A stretch of DNA of 64,000 bases. Origin: Clostridiales bacterium (GTDB lineage: Bacteria > Bacillota > Clostridia > Christensenellales > Aristaeellaceae). The position numbers and the translations under genes are program-made. The notes beneath the pieces are model-generated. The model was not told where the DNA came from. It saw only the letters and a list, made by a program, of their open reading frames with translations, and did not search any database. Every line of letters starts with the position of its first letter. Within the stretch, counting starts at the first letter, position 1. The stretch spans positions 26,762 to 90,761 of the forward strand of contig SFHK01000011.1 of assembly GCA_004556395.1 (NCBI GenBank), read 5' to 3'. Shown here in pieces: positions 23,902-31,440 of the stretch.

Positions 23902-24840
23902 ATGACTATCGGAATGAAAAAGAGGGAAATGACCCTGAGCCATAAGATTTCCCGCGACTGGAAGATGAATAAATACAAGTACCTGCTGATTCTGCCCGTG
24001 CTTGTATATCTGGCGCTGTTCTGCTATAAGCCGATGTACGGCCTGATCATCGCGTTCAACAACTATAAGCCGACCCGCGGCATCACCGGCAGCGACTATG
24101 TCGGTCTCATGTGGTTTGACAACTTCTTCAACAACATCTACTTCTGGCGTCTTCTGTCCAACACGTTCACCATTTCGGCGCTGTCCATTGTGTTTGGTTT
24201 CCCGGCGCCGATCATCCTCGCGCTGCTTCTGAACGAGATTCAGAACGATAAGTTCAAGAGAACCGTGCAGACGATCACCTACATGCCGTACTTCATTTCG
24301 CTGGTGGTCACCTGCTCCATTATAAAGATTTACTGTCAGGAAAACGGCCTGTTCTCCCAGATTATTGAGATTTTCGGCGGCACGCGCCGCAACCTGCTCA
24401 TCGATCCCAGCGCGTACAGACCCATTTATGTGCTCTCCGGCATCTGGCAGAATATCGGCTGGAACTCCATCATCTATCTGGCCGCGCTGTCCGGCATCGA
24501 TCAGGAACAGTATGAGGCCGCCCGCATCGACGGCGCGAACCGCTTCCAGCAGATGCTGCACATCACCATCCCCGGCATTCTGCCCACGATCATGATTCTG
24601 TTCGTGCTGCGCATGGGCAGCATTCTGAATGTAGGCTATGAAAAGGTGCTTCTGCTCTATACGGAAAACACCTACAACGTGGCCGACGTATTCTCCACCT
24701 ACACGTACCGCGTGGGTCTGGAGCAGAAGCAGTATTCGCTGTCCACGGCCGTGAGCCTGTTCAACACCATGGTGAACATCATGTTCCTTGTGTTCACCAA
24801 CTGGCTGAGCCGCAAGACCACCGAGTCCGGCTTGTTCTGA
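23902..24840 (+). CDS. Sugar ABC transporter permease (LplB type)
   Basis: A 312-residue CUT1 permease with about six membrane helices, starting with KYLLILPVLVYLALFCYKP at about 27-45. The EAA loop reads YEAARIDGANRFQQMLHITI at about 209-228. AAGGTGGGG lies about seven bases before the ATG. It is followed after 15 bases by the second permease. Its similarity in layout to the 7274-8239 permease indicates paralogous transporters with distinct substrates. No ATPase gene is present. Confidence 0.9.
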   Translation: MTIGMKKREMTLSHKISRDWKMNKYKYLLILPVLVYLALFCYKPMYGLIIAFNNYKPTRGITGSDYVGLMWFDNFFNNIYFWRLLSNTFTISALSIVFGFPAPIILALLLNEIQNDKFKRTVQTITYMPYFISLVVTCSIIKIYCQENGLFSQIIEIFGGTRRNLLIDPSAYRPIYVLSGIWQNIGWNSIIYLAALSGIDQEQYEAARIDGANRFQQMLHITIPGILPTIMILFVLRMGSILNVGYEKVLLLYTENTYNVADVFSTYTYRVGLEQKQYSLSTAVSLFNTMVNIMFLVFTNWLSRKTTESGLF

Positions 24841-24855
24841 TGGGAGGCGCGAAGC

Positions 24856-25767
24856 ATGGCAACTACGAAGAAAAAAGCAACCGGCATCCTGATGAAGCGC
24901 AGCACCGGAGACTACATTTTCGATACGATCAATGTGATCATCATGCTGCTCCTGTGTCTGGTGACGCTGTATCCCATGTACTTCGTCATCTGCGCGTCGT
25001 TTACCAAGAATACGTACCTGGTCGCGCATCCCGGCGCGGTGTTCTATCCCGTGGGCTTCACGGTCGGCTCCTACAAGCTGGCGTTCTCCCACCCGCTGCT
25101 TCTGAGCGGCTACAAGAACATCCTGATCGTTCTGGCGGTTTCGCTGCCGATCAATATTGCGCTGACGCTGTTCTGTGGCTACTTCTTAGCCTCCAAGAAC
25201 GTGCTGCTCAAGAAGCCCGTGTTGTTCATCATCATGTTCACCATGTTCTTCAGCGGCGGCATGATTCCCGGCTGGCTGAATATTCGCTCGCTGGGTCTGT
25301 ATAACTCGCTGTGGGCGCTGATTTTGCCCGGCGCGATGAGCGTGTACAATTCCATCATCTGCCGCACCGCCATTGAGGCCGTGCCGGACAGCCTTCAGGA
25401 ATCCGCGTACATCGACGGTGCGAACGATCTGGTGATCGTGTTCCGCATCATCCTGCCGCTGATCATGCCCACCATCGCCGTGCTGCTTTTGTATTACGGC
25501 GTGGGTCACTGGAACGCGTGGTTCAACGCGTCCATCTACCTGCAGGATAACGAGAAGCTGCCCATTCAGAACGTGCTGCGCGCCGTGCTGATTGCCAACT
25601 CCAACATCCTGAACGCCGCCGCGGCGGAGAACGATCAGGTGAACGAATTCGCCGAGTCCATCAAGTACGCGGCCATCGTGCTCACCACCGTGCCCGTGCT
25701 GTGCGTGTACCCCTTCCTGCAGAAGTACTTCGTGAAGGGCGTTATGATCGGCGCCGTCAAGGGCTGA
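24856..25767 (+). CDS. Sugar ABC transporter permease (YtcP type)
   Basis: A 303-residue CUT1 permease. The EAA loop is QESAYIDGANDLVIVFRIIL at about 177-196 and the C terminus carries the family ending YPFLQKYFVKGVMIGAVKG. GGGAGG precedes the ATG by eight bases. It is the last gene of the second ABC operon, which ends at the hairpin at 25788-25828. Confidence 0.9.
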   Translation: MATTKKKATGILMKRSTGDYIFDTINVIIMLLLCLVTLYPMYFVICASFTKNTYLVAHPGAVFYPVGFTVGSYKLAFSHPLLLSGYKNILIVLAVSLPINIALTLFCGYFLASKNVLLKKPVLFIIMFTMFFSGGMIPGWLNIRSLGLYNSLWALILPGAMSVYNSIICRTAIEAVPDSLQESAYIDGANDLVIVFRIILPLIMPTIAVLLLYYGVGHWNAWFNASIYLQDNEKLPIQNVLRAVLIANSNILNAAAAENDQVNEFAESIKYAAIVLTTVPVLCVYPFLQKYFVKGVMIGAVKG

Positions 25768-25787
25768 TTTCATCCTACCTTCCTATG

Positions 25788-25828
25788 CCGGACGCTCGAG
25801 GAATTTTCCCCGGGCGTCTGGTTCTTTA
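25788..25828 (+). terminator. Terminator of the second ABC operon
   Basis: CCGGACGC at 25788-25795 faces GCGTCTGG at 25814-25821, with an inner GAGGAA/TTCCCC pairing and TTCTTTATT after it. The stem has mismatches. Confidence 0.6.
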
Positions 25829-25873
25829 TTGCGACGGTTTGGCGCGCGGTACGCGGAATTGCGCGCGTATGCC

Positions 25874-25902
25874 TTGCGGGGAACGCGGTTTGCGTGTAGA
25901 AT
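25874..25902 (+). promoter_or_regulatory. Promoter of the hypothetical membrane protein gene
   Basis: TTGCGG at 25874-25879 and TAGAAT at 25897-25902 with a 17-bp spacer, 27 bases before the ATG. Confidence 0.6.
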
Positions 25903-25929
25903 GGAAGCGGAAGGTTGGGAGGGAGATTT

Positions 25930-27450
25930 ATGACGCGCGGATTCGTTCGCAGACTGCTCGCGGGGCTTGGCGTGATGGCGGCGGGCGTGCTGCTTTTGGT
26001 GTTCGTATACAGGCCGGAAATGCTGCCGGGCGTGCGGATGCTGCTCGCGGGCGTGTTCGCGGCATGCGTCTTCGGCGGGCTGTTCGGCATCCTCTCCGGC
26101 TGGCGCGGCTTCGCCTGTGGCGCGTGCAGCGGCGCGGGGCTGGCCATGATGTACGCCAATCAGGCGCTGAAGCAGCCGGTCGGCGGGTTGATCACCATCG
26201 CGGGGCTGCTCTTCGCCATCGGCGCGCCGGCGGTGATTTCCACGCCGGGAGGAATTCGGGCGCTTTTCTCCAAATGGAAAAAGGGCGCGCACGAGCGCTC
26301 GCGCAGGCGCGTGAAGCTGCACGCGGCGAAGCCGAAGGAGGAGGTTGGCGAGCTTCTGCTGCGCAGCGGGCTGTGGATCAGTCAGTATCTGCGCGAGGGA
26401 GACCAGATTTACGTCGCGCGCGTCATGACCATCACGGACGAAAGCAGCGCAAAGCCGCTTCTGAAGTCCGCCGCCGATTACGCGCCCGCGAAGGGAAACA
26501 CCATCCTGAACGTGGCCGACATTGCCGACGTTCAGCGGCGCATGGGCACGGACGGGGAGTATGTTCGCATTCGTCGGCACAGCGGCCGTCCCATGCCGTG
26601 GTGCGAGCTGGTCTCCGGGGACGGAGCCAAGGCGGACGCGCAGCTCGCGAAGGTGTTCGCGGGGATTCCCGTGGAGTGGAAGGCAGGGAAGACGCCGAAA
26701 AAGGCTTCTAAAAAAATATTCTCGCCGGGCGTCAGCGCGAAACAATGGCGGACGTATACGGAGGAGGCAAGGAAGATTCTCCGGCGATATGACCGGCTGC
26801 GCGGGTGGCTGTTGGCTGCCAGCATCGGCTGTCAGCTTCTGTGGCTCTTTTCGAGCTTCAATTACCGAGTGCTTTGCGCGGCAAACCTGATTCTGCCGCC
26901 GGTTTCCTTCCTGCTATATTTCTACCGGATGCGCGTCGGAGTTACCGGCAACAAAAAGATAGACGAGGAGCTTTTTACGAATGCAATGCTCTTTCCCAAT
27001 ATCGCGTTGGGGGTGCGGACGCTTCTGGACTTCGATCTGGACAATCTGCTTCAGGTGTTTGTTCCGACGGGCGCGATCGCTGTGTTGTTTGCGCTGCTTG
27101 CGCTGTTGATTACGCGCGGCAGCGGCGTGTCGAAGCGTCGGCTGGCAAGCGCGCTGGCGCTCGTTGCGTTTCTCTATGCGCCCGCCGCGTCCGTACAGCT
27201 CAACTGGGTGATGGACGGCGGCAGGAATCGGGTGGAAACGGTGGTTCCGATTGTGGAAATGTACGTGAGCAAGGGCAGCAAGTCGCCTACGTGGTATGAG
27301 CTGACTCTAAATACGGAGAACGGCAAAAAGAGCGCCAAGGTGGGAAAGGCGTTCTATAATACCCTTCAGGTGGGCGACGAGGTGAAGCTCGTCACAAGCA
27401 CCGGGCCGCTGGGGATTACCTACCATTACGCGCGGGAAGCCGGTTCATAA
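25930..27450 (+). CDS. Hypothetical multi-pass membrane protein
   Basis: A 506-residue protein I do not recognise. Residues 1-110 contain about four membrane segments (for example LLAGLGVMAAGVLLLVFVY and MLLAGVFAACVFGGLFGIL). Residues about 115-265 are a basic, soluble middle part. Residues 285-415 contain four further membrane segments. The last 80 residues are soluble and beta-rich, ending in a segment about product geometry like TWYELTLNTENGKKSAKVGK. GGGAGGGAG lies five bases before the ATG. It has its own promoter and a terminator hairpin and no operon partner. Function cannot be assigned. Confidence 0.75.
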   Translation: MTRGFVRRLLAGLGVMAAGVLLLVFVYRPEMLPGVRMLLAGVFAACVFGGLFGILSGWRGFACGACSGAGLAMMYANQALKQPVGGLITIAGLLFAIGAPAVISTPGGIRALFSKWKKGAHERSRRRVKLHAAKPKEEVGELLLRSGLWISQYLREGDQIYVARVMTITDESSAKPLLKSAADYAPAKGNTILNVADIADVQRRMGTDGEYVRIRRHSGRPMPWCELVSGDGAKADAQLAKVFAGIPVEWKAGKTPKKASKKIFSPGVSAKQWRTYTEEARKILRRYDRLRGWLLAASIGCQLLWLFSSFNYRVLCAANLILPPVSFLLYFYRMRVGVTGNKKIDEELFTNAMLFPNIALGVRTLLDFDLDNLLQVFVPTGAIAVLFALLALLITRGSGVSKRRLASALALVAFLYAPAASVQLNWVMDGGRNRVETVVPIVEMYVSKGSKSPTWYELTLNTENGKKSAKVGKAFYNTLQVGDEVKLVTSTGPLGITYHYAREAGS

Positions 27451-27457
27451 AAAGGTT

Positions 27458-27490
27458 CAGCGCCCGGGGAATGAGCTTCTCCGGGCGCTG
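27458..27490. terminator. Bidirectional terminator between convergent genes
   Basis: CAGCGCCCGG at 27458-27467 pairs perfectly with CCGGGCGCTG at 27481-27490. The minus-strand side is followed by AACCTTTTTA, the plus side by GAAATCTTTT. Confidence 0.8.
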
Positions 27491-27507
27491 GAAATCTTTT
27501 GGACGAA

Positions 27508-29208
27508 TTACTGGGCGCGAAGGAGCTCTTCCTTGACCGCGCGGTACTTGGCGATATCCAGATCGTAGTCCGCGTAGCCGCGCACGAGCTTGCGCACGAG
27601 GTTGGCGCGCTTCTGACTGGGCAGCTTTTCCAGCAGGCACAGATCCTCAAGGCCGATGCGCTGGGCTTCGCTGCGGGTGCTGAGGCAGGGACCTTCGTAA
27701 CCGGGGTAGATGATGCAATAGTCGCCCGCGGGCAGGAACAGCGCGCGCTTGGGGTGGAACTCCATTTCCTGCTCCGAGAACATGCACGCGCTGCGGCCAT
27801 AGGGATCGATGAAGGGCGGGTACTGGTTGAAGCCCCAGTGCAGGTAGCCGCTCACGTTCGGATAGATGGCGGGCACCCAGCCGAGGTAGGTCTGGCGCAG
27901 CCGCTGCATATCCAGCATGCGGTTCATATAGCGCCCGCCGGGGGTCAGGCAGGTATAGACGTACAGCCTGTCGCCTGCCGCGACGCGCGCGTCGTAATAT
28001 TCGCGGTCGTTTTCGTAGGTTTCATTGGTCGGGCACCAGATGTCCACCGCGCCGTCCAGCGCGTGCGTGGGCAGCACCGGCTCCAGCGTGGGGATGCCGG
28101 GCATCTCTTTGTGCACGATTTCGGAGGCGATTCGGTACTGCGGCGCGAGCGCGTCGTTCGGCTCGTCCATTACGCACTGCTGCCAGCAGTCGGTCAGCCC
28201 CTTTTTCTTCAGATAGGCGTACAGCAGCCGCGCCTGAAGCGACAGGATGCGCTGCCCTTCGGGGATGGTGACGAGCGCGCCGCCCAGCGACACGCGCACG
28301 TCCACGCCGTTGTCAAACTTGTCGAAGGCGACCTTTCGGAACGCCGCCGCCACCTGATCGGGGGACGTGAATGTGTCGTGCGGCAGGGAGTTGTAGAACT
28401 CGTCATTGTCCGCCTGCCCGTCGGCGCGGCCGCAGAACGCCATGCCGTTGAAGTACGCGATGCCCGCGCGCTTCCCGGCTTCAATGTAGCGATCCAGCCG
28501 CTTTTCGTCCAGCTTCACTACGCCCTTCTTCAGCGAGAAGAACATGCCCGGCGACAGGTTCATGATGTTCTGGCGCGAATACACCGCCGCGCGCAGGTAG
28601 CGGTTGAGAAGCGTGAAGTACGCGTCTGAATCCATCTCCACATGGTGCATGCGGGCGATGTTCGCGTAGCTGATCCAGTTGACGTACCTGTGCGTGTCGC
28701 GCCCGGCCTTCGGAACGACGGCGGGGTACTTGGCCACGGTGAGGGAGAGCGTCTGCGTTTGTCCGGCGTGGGAGACGGTCAGCTTCCATTCCTCCTCCGT
28801 GTATTCGCGCACGTATTCAATGAGGGTCTTGAACGCCGCCGCCGCGGTCACGCCCGTGGGCATGAGCACGTTGTAGATGGGCTTCAGCACCTCGTAGATG
28901 TAGAACGGCGCCTTGCGGAGGACGGTTTCGTTTACGTCGTCGTGCAGATAGGCGCTGCGCTGCTTCGCGCCGGTGTTCACCTCCACCGGAACCGGCAGAA
29001 GCTCGCTCAGGCGGAAAGCCGTGTGCGGTCCCTCCACCTCGATCGACACGGGGACGCCCGGCGTTAAGCCGGTCATGAGGATATGTACGCCCGCGGTTGT
29101 GCCGTTCGCTCCGGCGACGCGATAATGCGCTGCGCCATCAACGGCGTTCGAATCGGGATACAGCGCCTCAAGCTCGTCAAACAGGCGCGCGGTGAATTGC
29201 AGTTCCAT
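27508..29208 (-). CDS. DUF4091 / GH123-like glycoside hydrolase candidate
   Basis: A 566-residue cytoplasmic protein with no signal peptide. Residues about 1-140 look like a beta-sandwich N domain; residues about 180-500 match the DUF4091 barrel related to GH123 N-acetyl-galactosaminidases. The phrase CVMDEPNDALAPQYRIASEI at about 335-354 carries the Asp-Glu expected near the active site, and HWGFNQYPPF lies toward the C-terminal side of the barrel. GH123 enzymes use substrate-assisted catalysis on beta-GalNAc; whether this one does is unproven. An in-frame TTG lies three codons upstream, but GGAGG fits the ATG at 29208. It lies downstream of the hpf terminator. Confidence 0.72.
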   Translation of the reverse strand: MELQFTARLFDELEALYPDSNAVDGAAHYRVAGANGTTAGVHILMTGLTPGVPVSIEVEGPHTAFRLSELLPVPVEVNTGAKQRSAYLHDDVNETVLRKAPFYIYEVLKPIYNVLMPTGVTAAAAFKTLIEYVREYTEEEWKLTVSHAGQTQTLSLTVAKYPAVVPKAGRDTHRYVNWISYANIARMHHVEMDSDAYFTLLNRYLRAAVYSRQNIMNLSPGMFFSLKKGVVKLDEKRLDRYIEAGKRAGIAYFNGMAFCGRADGQADNDEFYNSLPHDTFTSPDQVAAAFRKVAFDKFDNGVDVRVSLGGALVTIPEGQRILSLQARLLYAYLKKKGLTDCWQQCVMDEPNDALAPQYRIASEIVHKEMPGIPTLEPVLPTHALDGAVDIWCPTNETYENDREYYDARVAAGDRLYVYTCLTPGGRYMNRMLDMQRLRQTYLGWVPAIYPNVSGYLHWGFNQYPPFIDPYGRSACMFSEQEMEFHPKRALFLPAGDYCIIYPGYEGPCLSTRSEAQRIGLEDLCLLEKLPSQKRANLVRKLVRGYADYDLDIAKYRAVKEELLRAQ

Positions 29209-29234
29209 GACTCCCAACCTCCGTTTTTCGTTAT

Positions 29235-29266
29235 AAAAACGGGAACGGCGAAAAACGCCGCTCCCG
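29235..29266 (-). terminator. Intrinsic terminator of hpf
   Basis: On the minus strand CGGGAGCGGCG (29256-29266) pairs with CGCCGTTCCCG (29240-29250) around a five-T loop and is followed by five Ts at 29235-29239. Confidence 0.9.
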
Positions 29267-29277
29267 AGATCAAAAAA

Positions 29278-29808
29278 TCAGTCTTCGCTTTCCAGCAGGC
29301 CGTAGTTGCCGTCCTGACGCACGTACAGCACGCATACATGACCCGTTTCGGCATTGTCGAACAGGTAGAAATTATGTCCCAGCAGCTCCATCTGCATCAT
29401 GGCGTCCTCAACGCTCATGGGCTTCATGCTGAAGCGTTTCACGCGCACGATCTTGCGCTCCTCCTCGGCGACATCCTCGGGCTCGACCTCGGGCATGGGC
29501 GCGGGCGCGGATACGTGCAGGCGCTTGTCCAGCTTCGTGCGATGACGGCGAATCTGGCGGGAGAGCTTGTCCACCGCTTTGTCCACGCTGGCATACATGT
29601 CGCCCGTCGCTTCCTCGGCGCGGAACAGCAGACCCTTGTGGCTGATGGTGATTTCAACGATGTTCTTGCCGCCCTTTTCCTGCGTGTATTTCACCTGACC
29701 CTCGGCGTCGGGATCGAAGAACCAGTTCAGCTTGGAAAGCTTTTTCTCGGTATATTCGCGAAGGCTGTCAGAGACATCCATAAATCTGCCATAATGCTTG
29801 ATCTTCAT
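29278..29808 (-). CDS. hpf: Long-form ribosome hibernation promoting factor
   Basis: A 176-residue long HPF. Residues about 1-100 form the ribosome-binding RaiA/HPF domain (YTEKKLSKLNWFFDPDAEGQ, then KGLLFRAEEATGDMYASVDK) and residues about 118-174 form the C-terminal dimerisation domain (VRVKRFSMKPMSVEDAMMQM, ELLGHNFYLFDNAETG). It dimerises 70S ribosomes into inactive 100S particles in starved cells. GGGAGG lies about eight bases before the ATG at 29808; an in-frame GTG at 29892 sits inside another ribosome site and is rejected. A SigH-like promoter lies at 29898-29927 and a small frame with a strong ribosome site overlaps its start. Confidence 0.95.
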   Translation of the reverse strand: MKIKHYGRFMDVSDSLREYTEKKLSKLNWFFDPDAEGQVKYTQEKGGKNIVEITISHKGLLFRAEEATGDMYASVDKAVDKLSRQIRRHRTKLDKRLHVSAPAPMPEVEPEDVAEEERKIVRVKRFSMKPMSVEDAMMQMELLGHNFYLFDNAETGHVCVLYVRQDGNYGLLESED

Positions 29809-29872
29809 TGAGTGTTCCTCCCTTATCGGTAAAAGTTGAATTTCCGCCGTTGCCCGAAAATGCATGAGCCAT
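29768..29872 (-). CDS. Possible 34-codon leader ORF overlapping the hpf start
   Basis: A 34-residue frame (starts MAHAFSGNGG) begins at 29872, nine bases after a perfect AAAGGAGGT at 29881-29889, the best ribosome site in the region. It ends in TGA at 29768-29770, 38 to 40 bases inside hpf and in another frame. The peptide has no recognisable domain. It may be a leader ORF that couples or dampens hpf translation, or a chance frame behind a vestigial ribosome site. Conservation has not been tested. Confidence 0.4.
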   Translation of the reverse strand: MAHAFSGNGGNSTFTDKGGTLNEDQALWQIYGCL

Positions 29873-29897
29873 GGGAAACGACCTCCTTTCACTTTTT

Positions 29898-29927
29898 CTA
29901 TTCGCCGCCGGTGTTAACTTTTCCTGC
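29898..29927 (-). promoter_or_regulatory. SigH-like promoter of hpf
   Basis: On the minus strand GCAGGAAAA (29919-29927), a 12-base spacer, and GGCGAATAG (29898-29906) match the Bacillus SigH pattern RnAGGAWWW-N11/12-RnnGAATWW at all but the last base. The hpf homologue of Bacillus subtilis (yvyD) is also SigH-dependent. Confidence 0.5.
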
Positions 29928-30008
29928 AAATTTCCTGCAAGTCTCAAAAAAGTTTTTGCGGATTCGAATTTTTGTCACGATTTCAGAAAGAAACCCTCAA
30001 ACACTGCG

Positions 30009-31364
30009 TTATCGCACGTTGTCGATGCCCGGCACGAGCATGCCGTTGTCGTGCAGCCTGCGGCGAAGCGCGTCCACGTCGATTTCGGTCACGCGCACGC
30101 CCCGCTTCGCCGCTGCGGCCGCCGCGGTACCCGCCGCTTCGCCCATGGCCATGCAGGAGGCCTGTACGCGGTACGCGCTCTGTGCCCGGCGGTCGCCGGA
30201 GGCGATTCGACCTGCCATCATCAGGTTGTCAAAGCCGCGGGCGATCAACGCGCCCAGCGGAATGCCCGGCACGCGGCCTTCGTCCAGAAACACGTTGTCC
30301 AGCGGCTTATCCTCGGTGCCGCGATGCACGTCCACCGGGTAGAAGGAATAGCACACGGAATCGGGCGGGCACACGCCGTTCACGTAGTTCTCCACCGTTA
30401 TATAGGCGTTGCCCACGATGCGCCGCGACTCGCGCGCCGACACCAGCGGGCTGACGCTCGCTACATAGGCGCGCTCGTAGCCCGGCACATGCGCGCGCAC
30501 GAATTTCACCGTGCGGGCAATGGATTCGCGGCCGTCGATTTCGCCGCGGGTGCGGCTTTCTTCGTCCGCGCCGTTGAAGGGATACACGTGGTTCAGGTTG
30601 TTGCCGGGATTGATGGCGTAGCATTCGTCCAGCGACGCGCCCCGGCCGCGGCCGCGCCCGGTCGTAAGGCCGCCGATGTTCTTGCCCCAGATGTCCTGCG
30701 GCTGCATGTCGCCGCTTTCGAGGCTCTGATTGTAGGCGCGCTTGATGGCCGCATCGTCCTTTTCCGCCTCGCGCAGGTTCATGAGGATGCTGTTCAGGCT
30801 GGCGGGCTGAAGCTCGTCCGACAGCTCGTATTCCGCGCCTGCCATCACAGACACGCTGCCGTCGCCGGAGCAGTCGATGAACACCTTGCCGCAGATGCGC
30901 TTGAGTCCCTTCTGCGTGGAAATCAGCACGGAGGAGACGTGGCCGCCCTCGGCGCACACGTATACCACCGGCTGATGGTAGCAGAGGTGTACGCCCGCCG
31001 TTTCGGCCATGCGGTTCATTTCCACCTCGGCTTCGAACGCATTCAGCTCCACCGCCATCTGCGGGTGGCGCAGGTTGAACGGCGCGGGCGGCAGCTGCGC
31101 GAAGCCGTTCTTCGCGAGCGTGGTCATCAGCTCCCAGCCGATGCCGGCGATAATCTGTTTTCCGTGCGCGTGGAACAGCGCCGGGGCGCTCACGCCGCCG
31201 ATGGTCATCGTGCCGCCCAGCGCGCCGAAGCGTTCCAGCACGCAGGTTTTTGCGCCCTCGCGCGCCGCCGCGACCGCCGCGCAGAAGCCCGCCGTGCCGC
31301 CGCCGCACACCACTACGTCATAGCTTTCCTCGCCCTGAATGCGAATCGTTTCCGTTGTCATCAT
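30009..31364 (-). CDS. FAD-dependent oxidoreductase (FAD_oxidored family)
   Basis: A 451-residue flavoprotein. The dinucleotide-binding motif is DVVVCGGGTAGFCAAVAAAR at about 15-34, followed by the family signature FGALGGTMTIGGV at about 45-57, and a second flavin-contact stretch VFIDCSGDGSVSVMAGAEY at about 165-183. Near the C terminus the phrase ASGDRRAQSAYRVQASCMAM completes the flavin site. Substrates of this family are mostly unknown. It follows the third solute-binding protein gene in the same direction, 76 bases away with a hairpin in the gap, which suggests it processes an imported sugar or sugar acid. AAGGAGG lies 11 bases before the first of two ATGs. Confidence 0.85.
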   Translation of the reverse strand: MMTTETIRIQGEESYDVVVCGGGTAGFCAAVAAAREGAKTCVLERFGALGGTMTIGGVSAPALFHAHGKQIIAGIGWELMTTLAKNGFAQLPPAPFNLRHPQMAVELNAFEAEVEMNRMAETAGVHLCYHQPVVYVCAEGGHVSSVLISTQKGLKRICGKVFIDCSGDGSVSVMAGAEYELSDELQPASLNSILMNLREAEKDDAAIKRAYNQSLESGDMQPQDIWGKNIGGLTTGRGRGRGASLDECYAINPGNNLNHVYPFNGADEESRTRGEIDGRESIARTVKFVRAHVPGYERAYVASVSPLVSARESRRIVGNAYITVENYVNGVCPPDSVCYSFYPVDVHRGTEDKPLDNVFLDEGRVPGIPLGALIARGFDNLMMAGRIASGDRRAQSAYRVQASCMAMGEAAGTAAAAAAKRGVRVTEIDVDALRRRLHDNGMLVPGIDNVR

Positions 31365-31390
31365 GTGTGTTTCAACCTCCTTATAGTCAG

Positions 31391-31422
31391 CTGCGGAGTC
31401 GCCCGGGTGGACGGCTCCGCAG
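31391..31422 (-). terminator. Intra-operon hairpin after the third binding-protein gene
   Basis: CTGCGGAG at 31391-31398 pairs with CTCCGCAG at 31415-31422, with further inner pairing. No T run follows, so it is more likely an mRNA-stabilising or attenuating structure than a full terminator. Confidence 0.55.
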
Positions 31423-31440
31423 GATGGAGTTTTGAGGGAA

